From positions 1 to 52,116 of the forward strand of contig CAADHA010000147.1 of NCBI GenBank assembly GCA_900696685.1: 52,116 nucleotides of DNA, in the 5' to 3' direction. Shown piece by piece: positions 8,086-16,821 of the stretch. This stretch comes from an uncultured Planctomycetota bacterium (GTDB lineage: Bacteria; Planctomycetota; Phycisphaerae; Phycisphaerales; UBA5793). The notes beneath the pieces are model-generated. The model did not search any database, was not told the DNA's origin, and saw nothing but the letters and a program-made list of their open reading frames with translations. How positions within the stretch are numbered: the stretch's first letter is position 1; the number at the start of each line of letters is the position of its first letter. A program made the position numbers and the translations under genes.

Positions 8086-9702
8086 ATGAACGGACCCCGT
8101 CCGCGCCAACCTCTCATCGCCTTTCCTCACCCGCACTTCATGGCGCTGGCGCCGCTGGATGCGTGGGCGAGGCTGCTGCTCTCGCCGCCGCTGCTTCCCG
8201 CGCCGCGATACTGGCTGCGACTCGCGGCAGGGCTGGGCTGCTCCACCGTCGGCACGGGGCTCACCCTGCCCGAGCGACTCCTGCTCGCGCCGTGGCTGGC
8301 GCTGGGGTACCAGGGCAGCGGCGGCGCGATCGACCATCCGCCCGGCGCGCTGGTCATCCTCGGCTACTTCCGCACAGGCACGACGCACCTGCATTACCTG
8401 CTCAACTGCGATCCTCGTTTCATCACGCCGCGCTGGGCGCAAGCGACGGCGCCGCAGGGCTTCCATGCGAGTTGGCTCTTCCTGCGCCTCTTTCTCGTGC
8501 CTTTTCTCGCCGGCCGCCGGCCGCAGGATGACGTCGCCATCGGCCCCGACTGGCCTGCGGAAGACGACTTCGCCTGCCACAACTGGGCGTGCGCTTCGAG
8601 CCTTCGCGGCCGGCTGATCGCGCCTTCGCGCTATGACTCGGACCGGCGCTTTCACTTCCTCGACGGCCTGACGGCGCGCGAGATGGAGCGCTGGCGCTAC
8701 GTTCAGTGGGCATTTGTGCGCAAGGTGCTGACAGCCGCGCGAGGCCGAATGCTCCTGCTCAAGAGTCCCAGCCACACGGCGCACGTGCCCGAACTCCAGC
8801 GACTCCTCGGCCGCGAGCGCGTGCGCTTCATTCACATCAGCCGCGACCCCGCCGACGTCGTCGACTCGAACGTCGCGATGCTCAGGCGCCTGCACATCTA
8901 CCGCCTCGAAGATCCGCCGGATGAAGAGGTGCTGCGCGAGCGCATCATTGAGGAGTATGCGGCGACGGAGCGGGCCTGTCTCGAATCGCGGGCAATCATG
9001 CCGCCGGGTCAATGGCACGAAATTCGCTACGAAGACCTGAGGGCCGACCCGCTGGGCGAACTGAAGCGGGCGTATGCGGCGCTCGATCTGGCGTGGACCC
9101 GCGACTTCGAGTCTCGCGCAGCGCGCTACCTGCACTCCGTGCGCGACTACCAGCCGGGGTCGGAGACGCGGCGCGGCTTGGGCGAGTCCTGGTCGCGCGA
9201 CGAGCGGCTTGATTTTGTCGCGGAGATTTTCGGGCACGATCGCCCCGCCGCGGCGCCGTCCTCGCTTCCGCCGCGCGCCGTTCTGCCCGACGAAGCGCGC
9301 AGTCGCGGGCGGGCCTGGATCGGCGCCGTGGTCGCGGCCGCCTCTCTCGCGCTGCTCTGGCACCTGCTGGCGCGGCAGACGCTCAACCGGCACGACTGGC
9401 TCGCCTGGCCCGCCGGCGTGCTCATCGGCGCAATCGCCCTGCGCCTGGCCCGGGCGGGCAGCTCGCGCCTCGGCTGGTGGTGCGCGGCGCTGACGATTCT
9501 TGTCGCCGTCTGCGTGAGCGTGCCCAACTCGCGCTGGGCCTACTACAAGCGCTACGACCCCGCGCGCGAGCACATCACCTGGAGCGACCTGCTCACCACC
9601 TCGCGCCACGAGTTCTTCGCGGGCATGAGCCTCTTCTGGCTCTTCATGGGCGCGGCGACGGCGTATCGCTTCGGCTCGCGCCCGCCCGTCCGTCCGCGCT
9701 GA
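8086..9702 (+). CDS. Sulfotransferase-family protein with C-terminal membrane domain
   Basis: The first ~370 residues match the PAPS-dependent sulfotransferase family: a 5'-phosphosulfate-binding loop LGYFRTGTTHLHYLL (about 92-106) and a 3'-phosphate-binding segment FIHISRDPADVVDSN (about 248-262). Substrate is not predictable; carbohydrates, lipids or small molecules are all possible. The last ~130 residues contain about four hydrophobic helices (including AWIGAVVAAASLALLWHLLA and FFAGMSLFWLFMGAATAY), which ordinary sulfotransferases of this type lack. ATG 8086 is used; ATG 8047 in frame would add 13 residues, and neither has a clear ribosome-binding site. The sulfur activation gene sat lies ~16 kb away. 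It converges with the LolA-like gene 16 bp downstream. Confidence 0.78.
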   Translation: MNGPRPRQPLIAFPHPHFMALAPLDAWARLLLSPPLLPAPRYWLRLAAGLGCSTVGTGLTLPERLLLAPWLALGYQGSGGAIDHPPGALVILGYFRTGTTHLHYLLNCDPRFITPRWAQATAPQGFHASWLFLRLFLVPFLAGRRPQDDVAIGPDWPAEDDFACHNWACASSLRGRLIAPSRYDSDRRFHFLDGLTAREMERWRYVQWAFVRKVLTAARGRMLLLKSPSHTAHVPELQRLLGRERVRFIHISRDPADVVDSNVAMLRRLHIYRLEDPPDEEVLRERIIEEYAATERACLESRAIMPPGQWHEIRYEDLRADPLGELKRAYAALDLAWTRDFESRAARYLHSVRDYQPGSETRRGLGESWSRDERLDFVAEIFGHDRPAAAPSSLPPRAVLPDEARSRGRAWIGAVVAAASLALLWHLLARQTLNRHDWLAWPAGVLIGAIALRLARAGSSRLGWWCAALTILVAVCVSVPNSRWAYYKRYDPAREHITWSDLLTTSRHEFFAGMSLFWLFMGAATAYRFGSRPPVRPR

Positions 9703-9717
9703 GTGCCGCCGCGATCG

Positions 9718-10569
9718 TCAGTTCTCTCGCTTCGGTTCGGCCTTTGCCTCGCCTTCCTTGACCAGCGCCCTGATCTCGTCGGGAAGGTTGAACACCTCAT
9801 CCTTCACCGTGTCGATCTCGATGGCGGTGAAGCGCAGCGACTGCACGCGGCCAGCCATCTCGACCTCGGTGTGGACCGGGAACTTCACGCCGCCGAATTC
9901 CTTGTACTCCTTATTGACGCTCGTCATCTTCATTGGTCCGATGGCAGTCTCCTGCACTTGCGTCATCCCGCGCAGCAGTCCGGACTCGACCTCGAAGAAG
10001 AAGGTGGACTCTTCGTCGCCTTGTGAGACCATTCTGAGCGAGTAGCACTTCACGCCGTCGTACTCGCGTTCGTCAAGCGACTCCATTGTCTTGAAGCGCT
10101 TGTCGAAACTGATGTCGCCGTAGAAGTCCGCCTCGCGGCGCGACTGTTCGAGCGTCTCTTGACCGAAGATCATCGGGCCGTGTTCCGGATCGATCATCCA
10201 GCCGACCTCGCCGTCGAAGCCCCGCCGCACGACGCCGACTTCGGGCAGGGTGATCTCGACGAGCATGCGGTGGGGGGGGGCGGAGTAGAGCACGAGCGGC
10301 GCTTTGAAGGCGCCGCGCACCTCCATCTCGCCGCGCATGAGGCGCGACCTGTGGGCGCGCACGGCCTGCTCGCCGCCGATGGCGCGGACGTAGCGCGCGA
10401 TGACATCCTTCGCCTCGGGCAAGCGGGTCGCCGGCTCGGCGGACGGCGGCGGCGCTCCGCCGCCTTCCTGCGCGCTGCACGGCAACGCCTGAAAAAACGC
10501 CAGGCAGAGTGTGAACAGGAACACGCCGCACCGGCGCCCCGCCGGGCACGTCGCAGTGTGAGAGTTCAT
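9718..10569 (-). CDS. Exported LolA/outer-membrane-lipoprotein-sorting-like protein
   Basis: The 283-residue protein begins with a Sec signal peptide (basic start, hydrophobic core GVFLFTLCLAFFQALP, probable cleavage after CSA-Q near residue 33). The mature part reads like the LolA/LppX-like fold found in many exported proteins of planctomycetes and acidobacteria: alternating strands such as GEMEVRGAFKAPLVLY, RGFDGEVGWMID, and a late block VNKEYKEFGGVKFP. These proteins may bind a lipid or acyl chain in the periplasm; the function of this group is not established. ATG 10569 is chosen because the signal peptide starts there and AAAGGA lies ~10 bases upstream; the longer open frame to 10749 has no signal-like sequence. 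Confidence 0.7.
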   Translation of the reverse strand: MNSHTATCPAGRRCGVFLFTLCLAFFQALPCSAQEGGGAPPPSAEPATRLPEAKDVIARYVRAIGGEQAVRAHRSRLMRGEMEVRGAFKAPLVLYSAPPHRMLVEITLPEVGVVRRGFDGEVGWMIDPEHGPMIFGQETLEQSRREADFYGDISFDKRFKTMESLDEREYDGVKCYSLRMVSQGDEESTFFFEVESGLLRGMTQVQETAIGPMKMTSVNKEYKEFGGVKFPVHTEVEMAGRVQSLRFTAIEIDTVKDEVFNLPDEIRALVKEGEAKAEPKREN

Positions 10570-10863
10570 GGTGAGTTGTCCTTTCGAGGTGATTCGCAAA
10601 TTGTAGCGGGGTGCCGGCCGCGCGGACCAACCTGGTGAGGTCGGCGGACCGCGGCGATCCGCCTGCGCGGATTGCGGCCGCTCGCTGCTCCGCCCGTGGC
10701 TGCGATCGCGCGACCAGCCCGGGCCAAAGGCATTGGGGAACGATCTCATGTGCCCGACCTCGGGCCGGCGCCTCCTGGTGATTGAGCCAGCGTCAGAATC
10801 CTGGACCGCACACGCGTTGTATCGCGCATTCTCCTGCTGCGCCCCCCGCCCCTACCATTGTCG

Positions 10864-12468
10864 ATGATCCGGCGGGACCGATTCCTTGACTATGTCGATC
10901 GTTTCCGCGCTGCGCGGGTGCTCGTCATCGGGCCCGCCGTGGCGGAGCGCGATGTGCATTGCGCCGTCAACCGCCTCGCGCCGGACTGGCCCATGCCGGT
11001 GTACCGCGTCGAGCACGCCAGCGTCCATCCCGGCGCGGCGGCGCTGACAGCCGCGACGGCGGCCAATCTCGGCGTGCAGGTCACTCTCCTCGCCCCCGTC
11101 GGCCGGGCCGCGGCCGGGACCGCCCTGCGCGAGGCCCTTGCCGATGCCCGCGTGCGCCTCATCGACGGCTGCGAGGCGCCCGAATGCCGCACAGCCGAAC
11201 TCTTCCGCTACCTTGCGCAGGGGCGGCAGCTGCTGCAGATCCGCAGGGGCTGGACGCCGCGCCTGTTCACGAAACTCCCGGCGACGCTCGACCGGATCGG
11301 CGGGGAGGACAAGGCGGATGCCGACGGGCGGATGTTTGATTGCGTCTGCATCGTCGCGGGCGAGCCGGAGGCGCTGACGGCGGCAGACCTGGCAATGGTC
11401 GCGTCGTGGTGCCGGGCTCGGCAGATCCCGCTGGTGTACGACGCTGCCGGTGCGAGAGTCAGCCCGGCGGCGCAGGGCGCCGATCATCTCATCGTCAACG
11501 AGCGCGAGTCGCGCCAGGCCGCGGCCGCGGCGGCGTGCGGCGAGCACGAAGACCACATCGACCGCCTGCGCCTGTTGGGCCGGACCGTCGCGCCCAACGT
11601 GCTGCTCACTCTCGGGCGGCAGGGAGCGGTGATCGCCTGCCGCGATGGCGCGGCGGGCAATGTCGAAGTGCATCCGCTCACCGTGCCGGCGCACGCTCTG
11701 GCGGATCGGCGCGGCCTGGGCTTCGTCGTCTCGGGCGTCTACGCGGCGCTCGTGGCGGTCGGCGCTTCCGCGCAGGAAGCGGCCCTGCTCGCGTGCAGCG
11801 GGGCGAGCCTCGCGGCGTCATTGCCCGGACCCAAGCGTCTCAATCTCGATGACCTGCTGCGCCTGACCTACCGCGAGATCGAGTCGCACGTGGCCGACGG
11901 CATCGAAGTCTTCTCGCGCATCCGCGATGAGCACCTGCCGGTGATCGACCGGGCCGCGCGCCTGCTCATGGAGGCGTACAACGAGGGCCGGCAGGCGCTG
12001 GTCTTCGGCAACGGCGGCAGCGCGGCCGAGGCGAATCACCTCGTCGGTGAACTCACCGGACGCTTCAAGGAGAGCCGGCCGGGCCTGCCGAGCATCTCGC
12101 TCAGCGCCAACGACTCCCTCACCACCTGCCTCGCGAACGACTATGGCTACGAGGATGTTTTTGCCCGGCAGATTGAGACCTTCTGCCGCGAGGGGGATGT
12201 CGTGATCGGCCTCTCGACGAGCGGGCGCTCGGTCAACGTGGTCCGCGCCATGGAGCGGGCGCGTCAGCGCGGGGCGCGGATCATCGCCTTCACAGGGCGC
12301 GACGGCGGCGCGATGGCGGAACTGGCCGACGTCGCCATCATCGTGCCTTCCGACAGCACCGCGCGCATCCAGGAAGCGCACCTCTTCATCATTCACGTGC
12401 TGTGCGACATGCTCGATCGGCGCCTCGATTCGCGGGGCCGCCTGCACCCCTCGGCCTCGGAGATGTGA
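10864..12468 (+). CDS. Degenerate PfkB kinase-like domain fused to GmhA phosphoheptose isomerase
   Basis: The protein (534 residues) has two parts. The C-terminal ~190 residues are a SIS domain of the GmhA type, which converts sedoheptulose 7-phosphate to heptose 7-phosphate for LPS: GNGGSAAEANHL (about 382-393), LSTSGRSVNVV, and IQEAHLFIIH carrying the catalytic Glu/His. The N-terminal ~320 residues follow the ribokinase/PfkB pattern of HldE-type kinases (HPGAAALTAATAANLG, then LAPVG), but the catalytic GAGD is replaced by GLGF (around 284), so this domain is probably not a working kinase. ATG 10864 is preferred over TTG 10858. A real heptose kinase gene follows 2 bp later, so the two clearly act together. 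Confidence 0.82.
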   Translation: MIRRDRFLDYVDRFRAARVLVIGPAVAERDVHCAVNRLAPDWPMPVYRVEHASVHPGAAALTAATAANLGVQVTLLAPVGRAAAGTALREALADARVRLIDGCEAPECRTAELFRYLAQGRQLLQIRRGWTPRLFTKLPATLDRIGGEDKADADGRMFDCVCIVAGEPEALTAADLAMVASWCRARQIPLVYDAAGARVSPAAQGADHLIVNERESRQAAAAAACGEHEDHIDRLRLLGRTVAPNVLLTLGRQGAVIACRDGAAGNVEVHPLTVPAHALADRRGLGFVVSGVYAALVAVGASAQEAALLACSGASLAASLPGPKRLNLDDLLRLTYREIESHVADGIEVFSRIRDEHLPVIDRAARLLMEAYNEGRQALVFGNGGSAAEANHLVGELTGRFKESRPGLPSISLSANDSLTTCLANDYGYEDVFARQIETFCREGDVVIGLSTSGRSVNVVRAMERARQRGARIIAFTGRDGGAMAELADVAIIVPSDSTARIQEAHLFIIHVLCDMLDRRLDSRGRLHPSASEM

Positions 12469-12470
12469 GC

Positions 12471-13394
12471 GTGAGCAACGCCCGCGACATGCTGGTGATC
12501 GGCGACGCGATGGTCGATGCGTACCTGCACACCACGCCGGCGGGCGTCTCCGACGAAGCCCCAGTTGCGGTGCTCGATTACGTCGCGGTGCGGCGCACGC
12601 CGGGCGGGATGATGAACGTCGCGGCGTCGTGTGCCGTCTGCGGCGCGGTGCGCGTGATCGGCCTGATCGGCGACGATGAATCCGGTAACTTCCTGCGGAC
12701 CGAAGCCGCGCGCCTCGGGATCGAAGCCCACTGGTTCTCGGATGGGCGGCCGACGATCGAGAAGATGCGAGTCCTCGCCGGCGAGCAGGAGGCGATGCTG
12801 GCGCGGGTTGACGTCGAAGCGACGGAGGCGGTGGATGAGGCCTTGACGCGCGCGATGCTCGATCAGGTGGAGCGGGCGCTGCCGCACTGCGGGGCGATCC
12901 TCGTGTCGGATTATGCAAAGGGCCTGGTGACGGCGGACCTGGCGCGCGGACTGCTCGCGGCAGCGCGCGAGCACGGCGTGCCTGTCATCGTGGACGCCAA
13001 GCCTCAGACGATGGAGTGGTTCAGGGGCGCGACGCTCTTCACACCCAACGAGCGCGAGGCGCGGGAGTTTGCGGCGCAGCGCGGCATCGAGTGCGGCGGA
13101 ATCGACGATCTCGGCGCGACACTGGCGAATGCGCTCGACGCGGCGGTGCTCATCACCCGCAGCGCCGAGGGGATGACGCTCTTTGACCGCGGCGGATCGC
13201 GCCTCATGCACTTTGAGGGGGGCGCGGCGCGGGCGGCCTCGACGAGCGGGGCGGGCGATGTGGTCGTGGCGGCGGTGGGCCACGCGCTGGGGCGCGGGCA
13301 AACTCTCGTCGAGGCGGTGCAGTTCGCAGGAAGGTGCGCGGCCCGGGCGGTCGGCCGCGCGGGGACGTGCCGCCTCGAGCCGGGCGACCTGTAG
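12471..13394 (+). CDS. D-glycero-beta-D-manno-heptose-7-phosphate kinase (HldE/RfaE kinase domain)
   Basis: The 307-residue PfkB-family sugar kinase has the N-terminal glycine motif RTPGGMMNVAASCAVCGA, followed by GLIGDDESGNFL, the segment ILVSDYAKGLVT, VDAKPQTMEWF, TPNEREAREF, and the catalytic STSGAGDVVVAAVG near the C-terminus. These match the kinase half of HldE, which phosphorylates heptose 7-phosphate at C1 in ADP-heptose synthesis; the adenylyltransferase half is absent and must be encoded elsewhere. Start GTG 12471 has GGAG 8 bases upstream; GTG 12465 is possible. It is coupled directly to the GmhA fusion gene. Confidence 0.87.
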   Translation: MSNARDMLVIGDAMVDAYLHTTPAGVSDEAPVAVLDYVAVRRTPGGMMNVAASCAVCGAVRVIGLIGDDESGNFLRTEAARLGIEAHWFSDGRPTIEKMRVLAGEQEAMLARVDVEATEAVDEALTRAMLDQVERALPHCGAILVSDYAKGLVTADLARGLLAAAREHGVPVIVDAKPQTMEWFRGATLFTPNEREAREFAAQRGIECGGIDDLGATLANALDAAVLITRSAEGMTLFDRGGSRLMHFEGGAARAASTSGAGDVVVAAVGHALGRGQTLVEAVQFAGRCAARAVGRAGTCRLEPGDL

Positions 13395-13414
13395 ACCGAA
13401 GCGGGCAGAGCATC

Positions 13415-13563
13415 CCACGATTCGCAGAGCCTCATCGTGGGCGTCAAAGCACTGCATGCAAGGACGACCACGATTCGCAGAGCCTCATCTTGGGCGTCAA
13501 AGCACTGCATGCAGGGACGACCACGATTCGCAGAGCCTCATCGTGGGCGTCAGATCACTGCAC
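13415..13563 (+). repeat. Tandem 53-bp hairpin repeat, nearly three copies
   Basis: Copies start at 13415, 13468 and 13521, giving a period of exactly 53; the third runs out around 13563. Each copy contains an inverted repeat, CCACGAT and ATCGTGG separated by 12 bases; the second copy has one mismatch (ATCTTGG). The rest of the unit (GGCGTCAAAGCACTGCATGC) is conserved between the first two copies. The array lies between the heptose kinase stop and the fumC promoter and codes for nothing convincing. Confidence 0.9.
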
Positions 13564-13628
13564 CACACATCCCCGAAATGAGCCATTCACCCTACCCGCC
13601 GCGCTTCGCCCGGCGCGCGTGCGTTCTG

Positions 13629-13671
13629 TACACTACTCGTGGCGATTCCGCCTCGATTGAAACAGAAGGTG
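13629..13671 (+). promoter_or_regulatory. Probable fumC promoter element and ribosome-binding site
   Basis: TACACT at 13629-13634 is a plausible -10 element, though the -35 region is GC-rich and weak. AGAAGG at about 13662-13667 lies a suitable distance from the fumC ATG at 13676. The promoter assignment is tentative. Confidence 0.35.
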
Positions 13672-13675
13672 TCGC

Positions 13676-15094
13676 ATGACCGCAACGCGCGTTGAGAAGG
13701 ATTCGATGGGCGAGATGACCGTCCCGGCCGAGGCGCTCTACGGCGCCACGACGCAGCGGGCCGTTGAGAACTTTCCCATCTCGTCGCGCCCCGTGCCCGC
13801 CGAGGTGATTCACGCCTTCGGCCTGCTCAAGCGGGCGTGTGCCGAGGCGAACCTCGCGCTCAAGAAACTCGATGAGCCGCGCGGCAAAGCAATCATCAAG
13901 GCCGCCGAGGCCATCGCGCAGGGCAAGCACGACCGCGAGTTCCCCATCGACATTTTCCAGACCGGCTCGGGCACGAGCACGAACATGAACGTCAACGAGG
14001 TGATCGCCAACCTCACCTGCCTGGCGGCGAAGAAGCCGATCGGCTCGCGCGACCACAGGAACGCAGTCCACCGGAACGACCACGTGAACATGGGCCAGTC
14101 GAGCAACGACACCTTTCCGACGGCGATGCAGGTTGCCGCGGCTGTCTCCATCGACAGGAACCTCATCCCCGCGCTCACGCGCCTCGCGAAGGAACTCAGG
14201 AAGAAGGCGAAGCAGTGGGACAGGATCGTGAAAGTCGGCCGCACGCACCTGATGGACGCGACGCCGATCCGTCTCGGGCAGGAGTTTTCCGGCTATGCGG
14301 CGGCGGCCGAGTATTGCGTGATGCGCGGCAAGCGCGCCATGCAGCGGCTCGCCGAGAACCTGCCCATCGGCGGCACGGCCGTCGGCACCGGCATCAACAC
14401 GCATCCGAAGTTCGGCCGGATGGTTTGCGACGCGCTGAGCAAGTCCACCGGCGTCAAGTTCGCCGAGGCGCCCAACCACTTCGAGGCCCAGGCCACGCGC
14501 GACTGCGTCGTCGAGGCTTCGGGCGAACTCAAGACCATCGCCGTGGCGCTGAGCAAGATCGCCAACGACATCCGCTGGCTCGGCTCGGGCCCGCGCTGCG
14601 GCCTGTTTGAACTCGCCCTGCCGGCCACCCAGCCCGGCTCATCCATCATGCCCGGAAAGGTGAATCCCGTGATCTGCGAGTCGATGATGCAGGTCGCCTG
14701 CCAGGTCATCGGCAACGACGCGGCGATCACGCTCGGCGGAATGGGCGGCATCGGTTCGCTCTTCGAACTCAACGTCGCCATGCCCATGATGGCCGACAAC
14801 ATGCAGACGAGCATCCGCCTGCTCGCCAACGCGAGCAACGTCTTCGTGGACAAACTGCTCATCGGTCTCGAAGTCAACGAGAAGATCGCGACGGGCTTCG
14901 TCGAGCGATCGCTGATGCTGTGCACGAAACTGGCGCCGGTGATCGGCTACGACGCCGCGGCCAAGGCCGCCAAGGCGGCGTTCAACGAGGGCGTGACGAT
15001 CCGCGAGTACTGCCGGATGCACAACCTCGTTGATGAGAAGACACTCGACCGGCTGCTGGACGCGAAGTCGATGACGGAGCCGGACAAGGCATGA
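13676..15094 (+). CDS. fumC: Fumarate hydratase class II
   Basis: FumC reversibly hydrates fumarate to L-malate in the TCA cycle and is iron-independent. The 472 residues show the family landmarks: QTGSGTSTNMNVNEV (about 99-113), MGQSSNDTFPTAM with the substrate-binding residues, GRTHLMDATPI, and the fumarase/aspartase signature GSSIMPGKVNP. Length matches class II fumarases (about 460-470). Aspartase and argininosuccinate lyase share the signature, but the substrate-site sequence and overall similarity favour fumarase. AGAAGG precedes the ATG. Confidence 0.93.
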   Translation: MTATRVEKDSMGEMTVPAEALYGATTQRAVENFPISSRPVPAEVIHAFGLLKRACAEANLALKKLDEPRGKAIIKAAEAIAQGKHDREFPIDIFQTGSGTSTNMNVNEVIANLTCLAAKKPIGSRDHRNAVHRNDHVNMGQSSNDTFPTAMQVAAAVSIDRNLIPALTRLAKELRKKAKQWDRIVKVGRTHLMDATPIRLGQEFSGYAAAAEYCVMRGKRAMQRLAENLPIGGTAVGTGINTHPKFGRMVCDALSKSTGVKFAEAPNHFEAQATRDCVVEASGELKTIAVALSKIANDIRWLGSGPRCGLFELALPATQPGSSIMPGKVNPVICESMMQVACQVIGNDAAITLGGMGGIGSLFELNVAMPMMADNMQTSIRLLANASNVFVDKLLIGLEVNEKIATGFVERSLMLCTKLAPVIGYDAAAKAAKAAFNEGVTIREYCRMHNLVDEKTLDRLLDAKSMTEPDKA

Positions 15095-15131
15095 AGGCGC
15101 CGGCCGCGATGTCGCAGGCGCGCCTGCAGCG

Positions 15132-15653
15132 CTAGAGACACGTGCGCATCAGGTAGTCGGCCGCGTCGCGCGCGGTGAGGCGTGAGACGTCGATCGTAAA
15201 GTCGGCGCAACTGCGGTACACGCCGTCGCGCGCGGCGGCGACGGCCTCGATCTCGTCGAGCGCATCGACACCCGTGAGCGAAGGTCGATCGCCCGGCGCG
15301 GCTGCAAGACGCTCGCGCAGGATGCGAGGCTCGCACTGAAGGTAGATCACGCGCGCGCGCCCCGACTTTCTCGCTTCGGTGAGCATGGCCTGGACCTCCG
15401 CGACCGTCGGCGCCCCGCCCCCGGCCGCGATCACCTGGTCATCGCCCGCGAGAAGTTGCCGCATCACTTCAGCCTCCGCGGCGCGCCACGCGCTCTCGCC
15501 GTGAACTCTCCACACGTCGGAAACGCGCGGCTCGGTGAATCGGGCGAGGACGAGGTCGTCCATGTCCACGGCCTTCCGCCACAGGGCATAGGCAATGATC
15601 ATCGCCAGCGTGCTCTTGCCGCTGCCGCGGCAGCCGATGAGGATGATGTTCAT
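15132..15653 (-). CDS. aroK: Shikimate kinase
   Basis: Shikimate kinase phosphorylates shikimate at O3 in the chorismate pathway. The 173-residue protein has the P-loop GCRGSGKST (residues 7-15), the shikimate-binding acidic segment VDMDDLV, and the central glycine motif IAAGGGA. ATG 15653 is chosen because it directly precedes the first beta strand MNIILIG and the P-loop; the open frame upstream lies inside the neighbouring gene. The start overlaps the stop of the squalene-synthase-like gene by 4 bases, so the two are translationally coupled. Confidence 0.9.
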   Translation of the reverse strand: MNIILIGCRGSGKSTLAMIIAYALWRKAVDMDDLVLARFTEPRVSDVWRVHGESAWRAAEAEVMRQLLAGDDQVIAAGGGAPTVAEVQAMLTEARKSGRARVIYLQCEPRILRERLAAAPGDRPSLTGVDALDEIEAVAAARDGVYRSCADFTIDVSRLTARDAADYLMRTCL

Positions 15654-16819
15654 CGATTGGCTCCGGCGACCGGGCGCGGGGAAGCGGGTCGGGGCGCCGG
15701 GCAGGTGAAGTCGCCCGAGGACGGTGCCTGGGCCTCGGCCGCCGCCAGACGCTCGCACAGGCGCGGGCTGAGACGCCGACCGATCGCATGGCGCCACGCG
15801 CGGAAGCGAACAGCACGCGGCGGATCCGCCGGATGCTCGGCCTGCACATGCGGCGGATGCATGTAGTCAAGAAGCATCTCGCCCCAGCATCCGGCAAAGG
15901 CGGCGAGAGCACGCCCGTGCTTCGGATCGGGCGACTCGATCAGGCCTGCGCCGGCTGCGAGGTGCGCCAGGGCGGCGTCGGTCTGCGACCGCATGAGTCG
16001 CAAGCAGCGCTTCTCGAGGTCGGGTGGGAAGGAATGACCATCCGCCGCATCCGAAGTGAGCCACTGCCCGAGGTCGATGTCGCGCAGACCGCAGGCCGCG
16101 AGGTCTTCGAGAGAGATGAGGCAGCGCTGCTCCCGGCTCCACGCCTGTCGCAGGGCGAGCAGTTGCCGCGCACGGAGGATGAACGCGGCGATCATGGTCC
16201 CCTGTCGCAGCACTTCGGCCGCTGGAGTCCTTTCGGTGAGGAGGTCGAGGACGAGTTGCGCCGATGCTTCGCCCGCCCTCGCATTCAGGCGGTCGATGGC
16301 CGCACGCGTGGCGAAGCGCTTCACCGCCGCGAGCGCGGCCCACGCGTCCACGAGTTCGTCGAACGGCTCGCGCGCGACGTCGCGCACTGCGCGCACGGCG
16401 GCGAAGGACTCGATCTCCACGCGTCCGACTTTGCACGCCGCCTGTTCTTCAAACACGAACGCGATGACGTTGTGCGCGACCTGCACGCGTCCGTGCAGCG
16501 AGGCCGCTCCGCACGCGCAGGACGTCGCACCATGCGAAGGTGCAGCGCCGCCGTCTGTCTCTTCGCCACTGTTCGCCGATTCCTCCGGGCCGCGCTCGCC
16601 CGGCGGCGCACTTCCACCCGAGTCAGGATCCCATCCCGCGACAATGTCGGCGAGCATCTGCACGAATGCCCCGGCCGCCAGCAAGGCGTCGCGGTCGCGT
16701 CGATCGAGGAAACGGGCAGCCAGCCAGAGGACGGGCGAGCGCCCGCGGACAGAGCGGATGAGGCCGGACGCATGACGCCGATCGAGGTGAGTTGTGCGAA
16801 GGGGAGTCGATTGCGGCAT
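15650..16819 (-). CDS. Squalene/phytoene synthase-like protein lacking the catalytic aspartate motifs
   Basis: The overall pattern follows the head-to-head prenyl synthase family (HpnC/HpnD, CrtB): an arginine-rich entry WLAARFLDRRDRDALLAAGAF, then PFDELVDAW..AVKRFAT, and later SLEDLAACGLRDIDL, like the LPxEDL segment of the family. The first aspartate-rich motif (DDIVD-like) reads LADIVAG (about 57-62) and the second (QDVxxDxxRGR-like) reads RQAWSREQR, so the magnesium-binding aspartates are nearly all gone. A low-complexity insert of about 60 residues follows the first motif. It may be a pseudoenzyme or a partner subunit. ATG 16819 is preferred; ATG 16867 is possible. A 9-bp GC hairpin lies directly upstream of the chosen start. 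Confidence 0.6.
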   Translation of the reverse strand: MPQSTPLRTTHLDRRHASGLIRSVRGRSPVLWLAARFLDRRDRDALLAAGAFVQMLADIVAGWDPDSGGSAPPGERGPEESANSGEETDGGAAPSHGATSCACGAASLHGRVQVAHNVIAFVFEEQAACKVGRVEIESFAAVRAVRDVAREPFDELVDAWAALAAVKRFATRAAIDRLNARAGEASAQLVLDLLTERTPAAEVLRQGTMIAAFILRARQLLALRQAWSREQRCLISLEDLAACGLRDIDLGQWLTSDAADGHSFPPDLEKRCLRLMRSQTDAALAHLAAGAGLIESPDPKHGRALAAFAGCWGEMLLDYMHPPHVQAEHPADPPRAVRFRAWRHAIGRRLSPRLCERLAAAEAQAPSSGDFTCPAPRPASPRPVAGANR

Positions 16820-16821
16820 TA

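Noticed and set aside
13415-13563. CRISPR array
   Set aside because: The copies are directly adjacent with a fixed 53-base unit and no variable spacers, and there are no cas genes in the window.
15653-15797. Longer shikimate kinase starting at 15797
   Set aside because: The extra residues are proline/glycine-rich, lie inside the upstream gene, and come before the usual first strand of the kinase fold.
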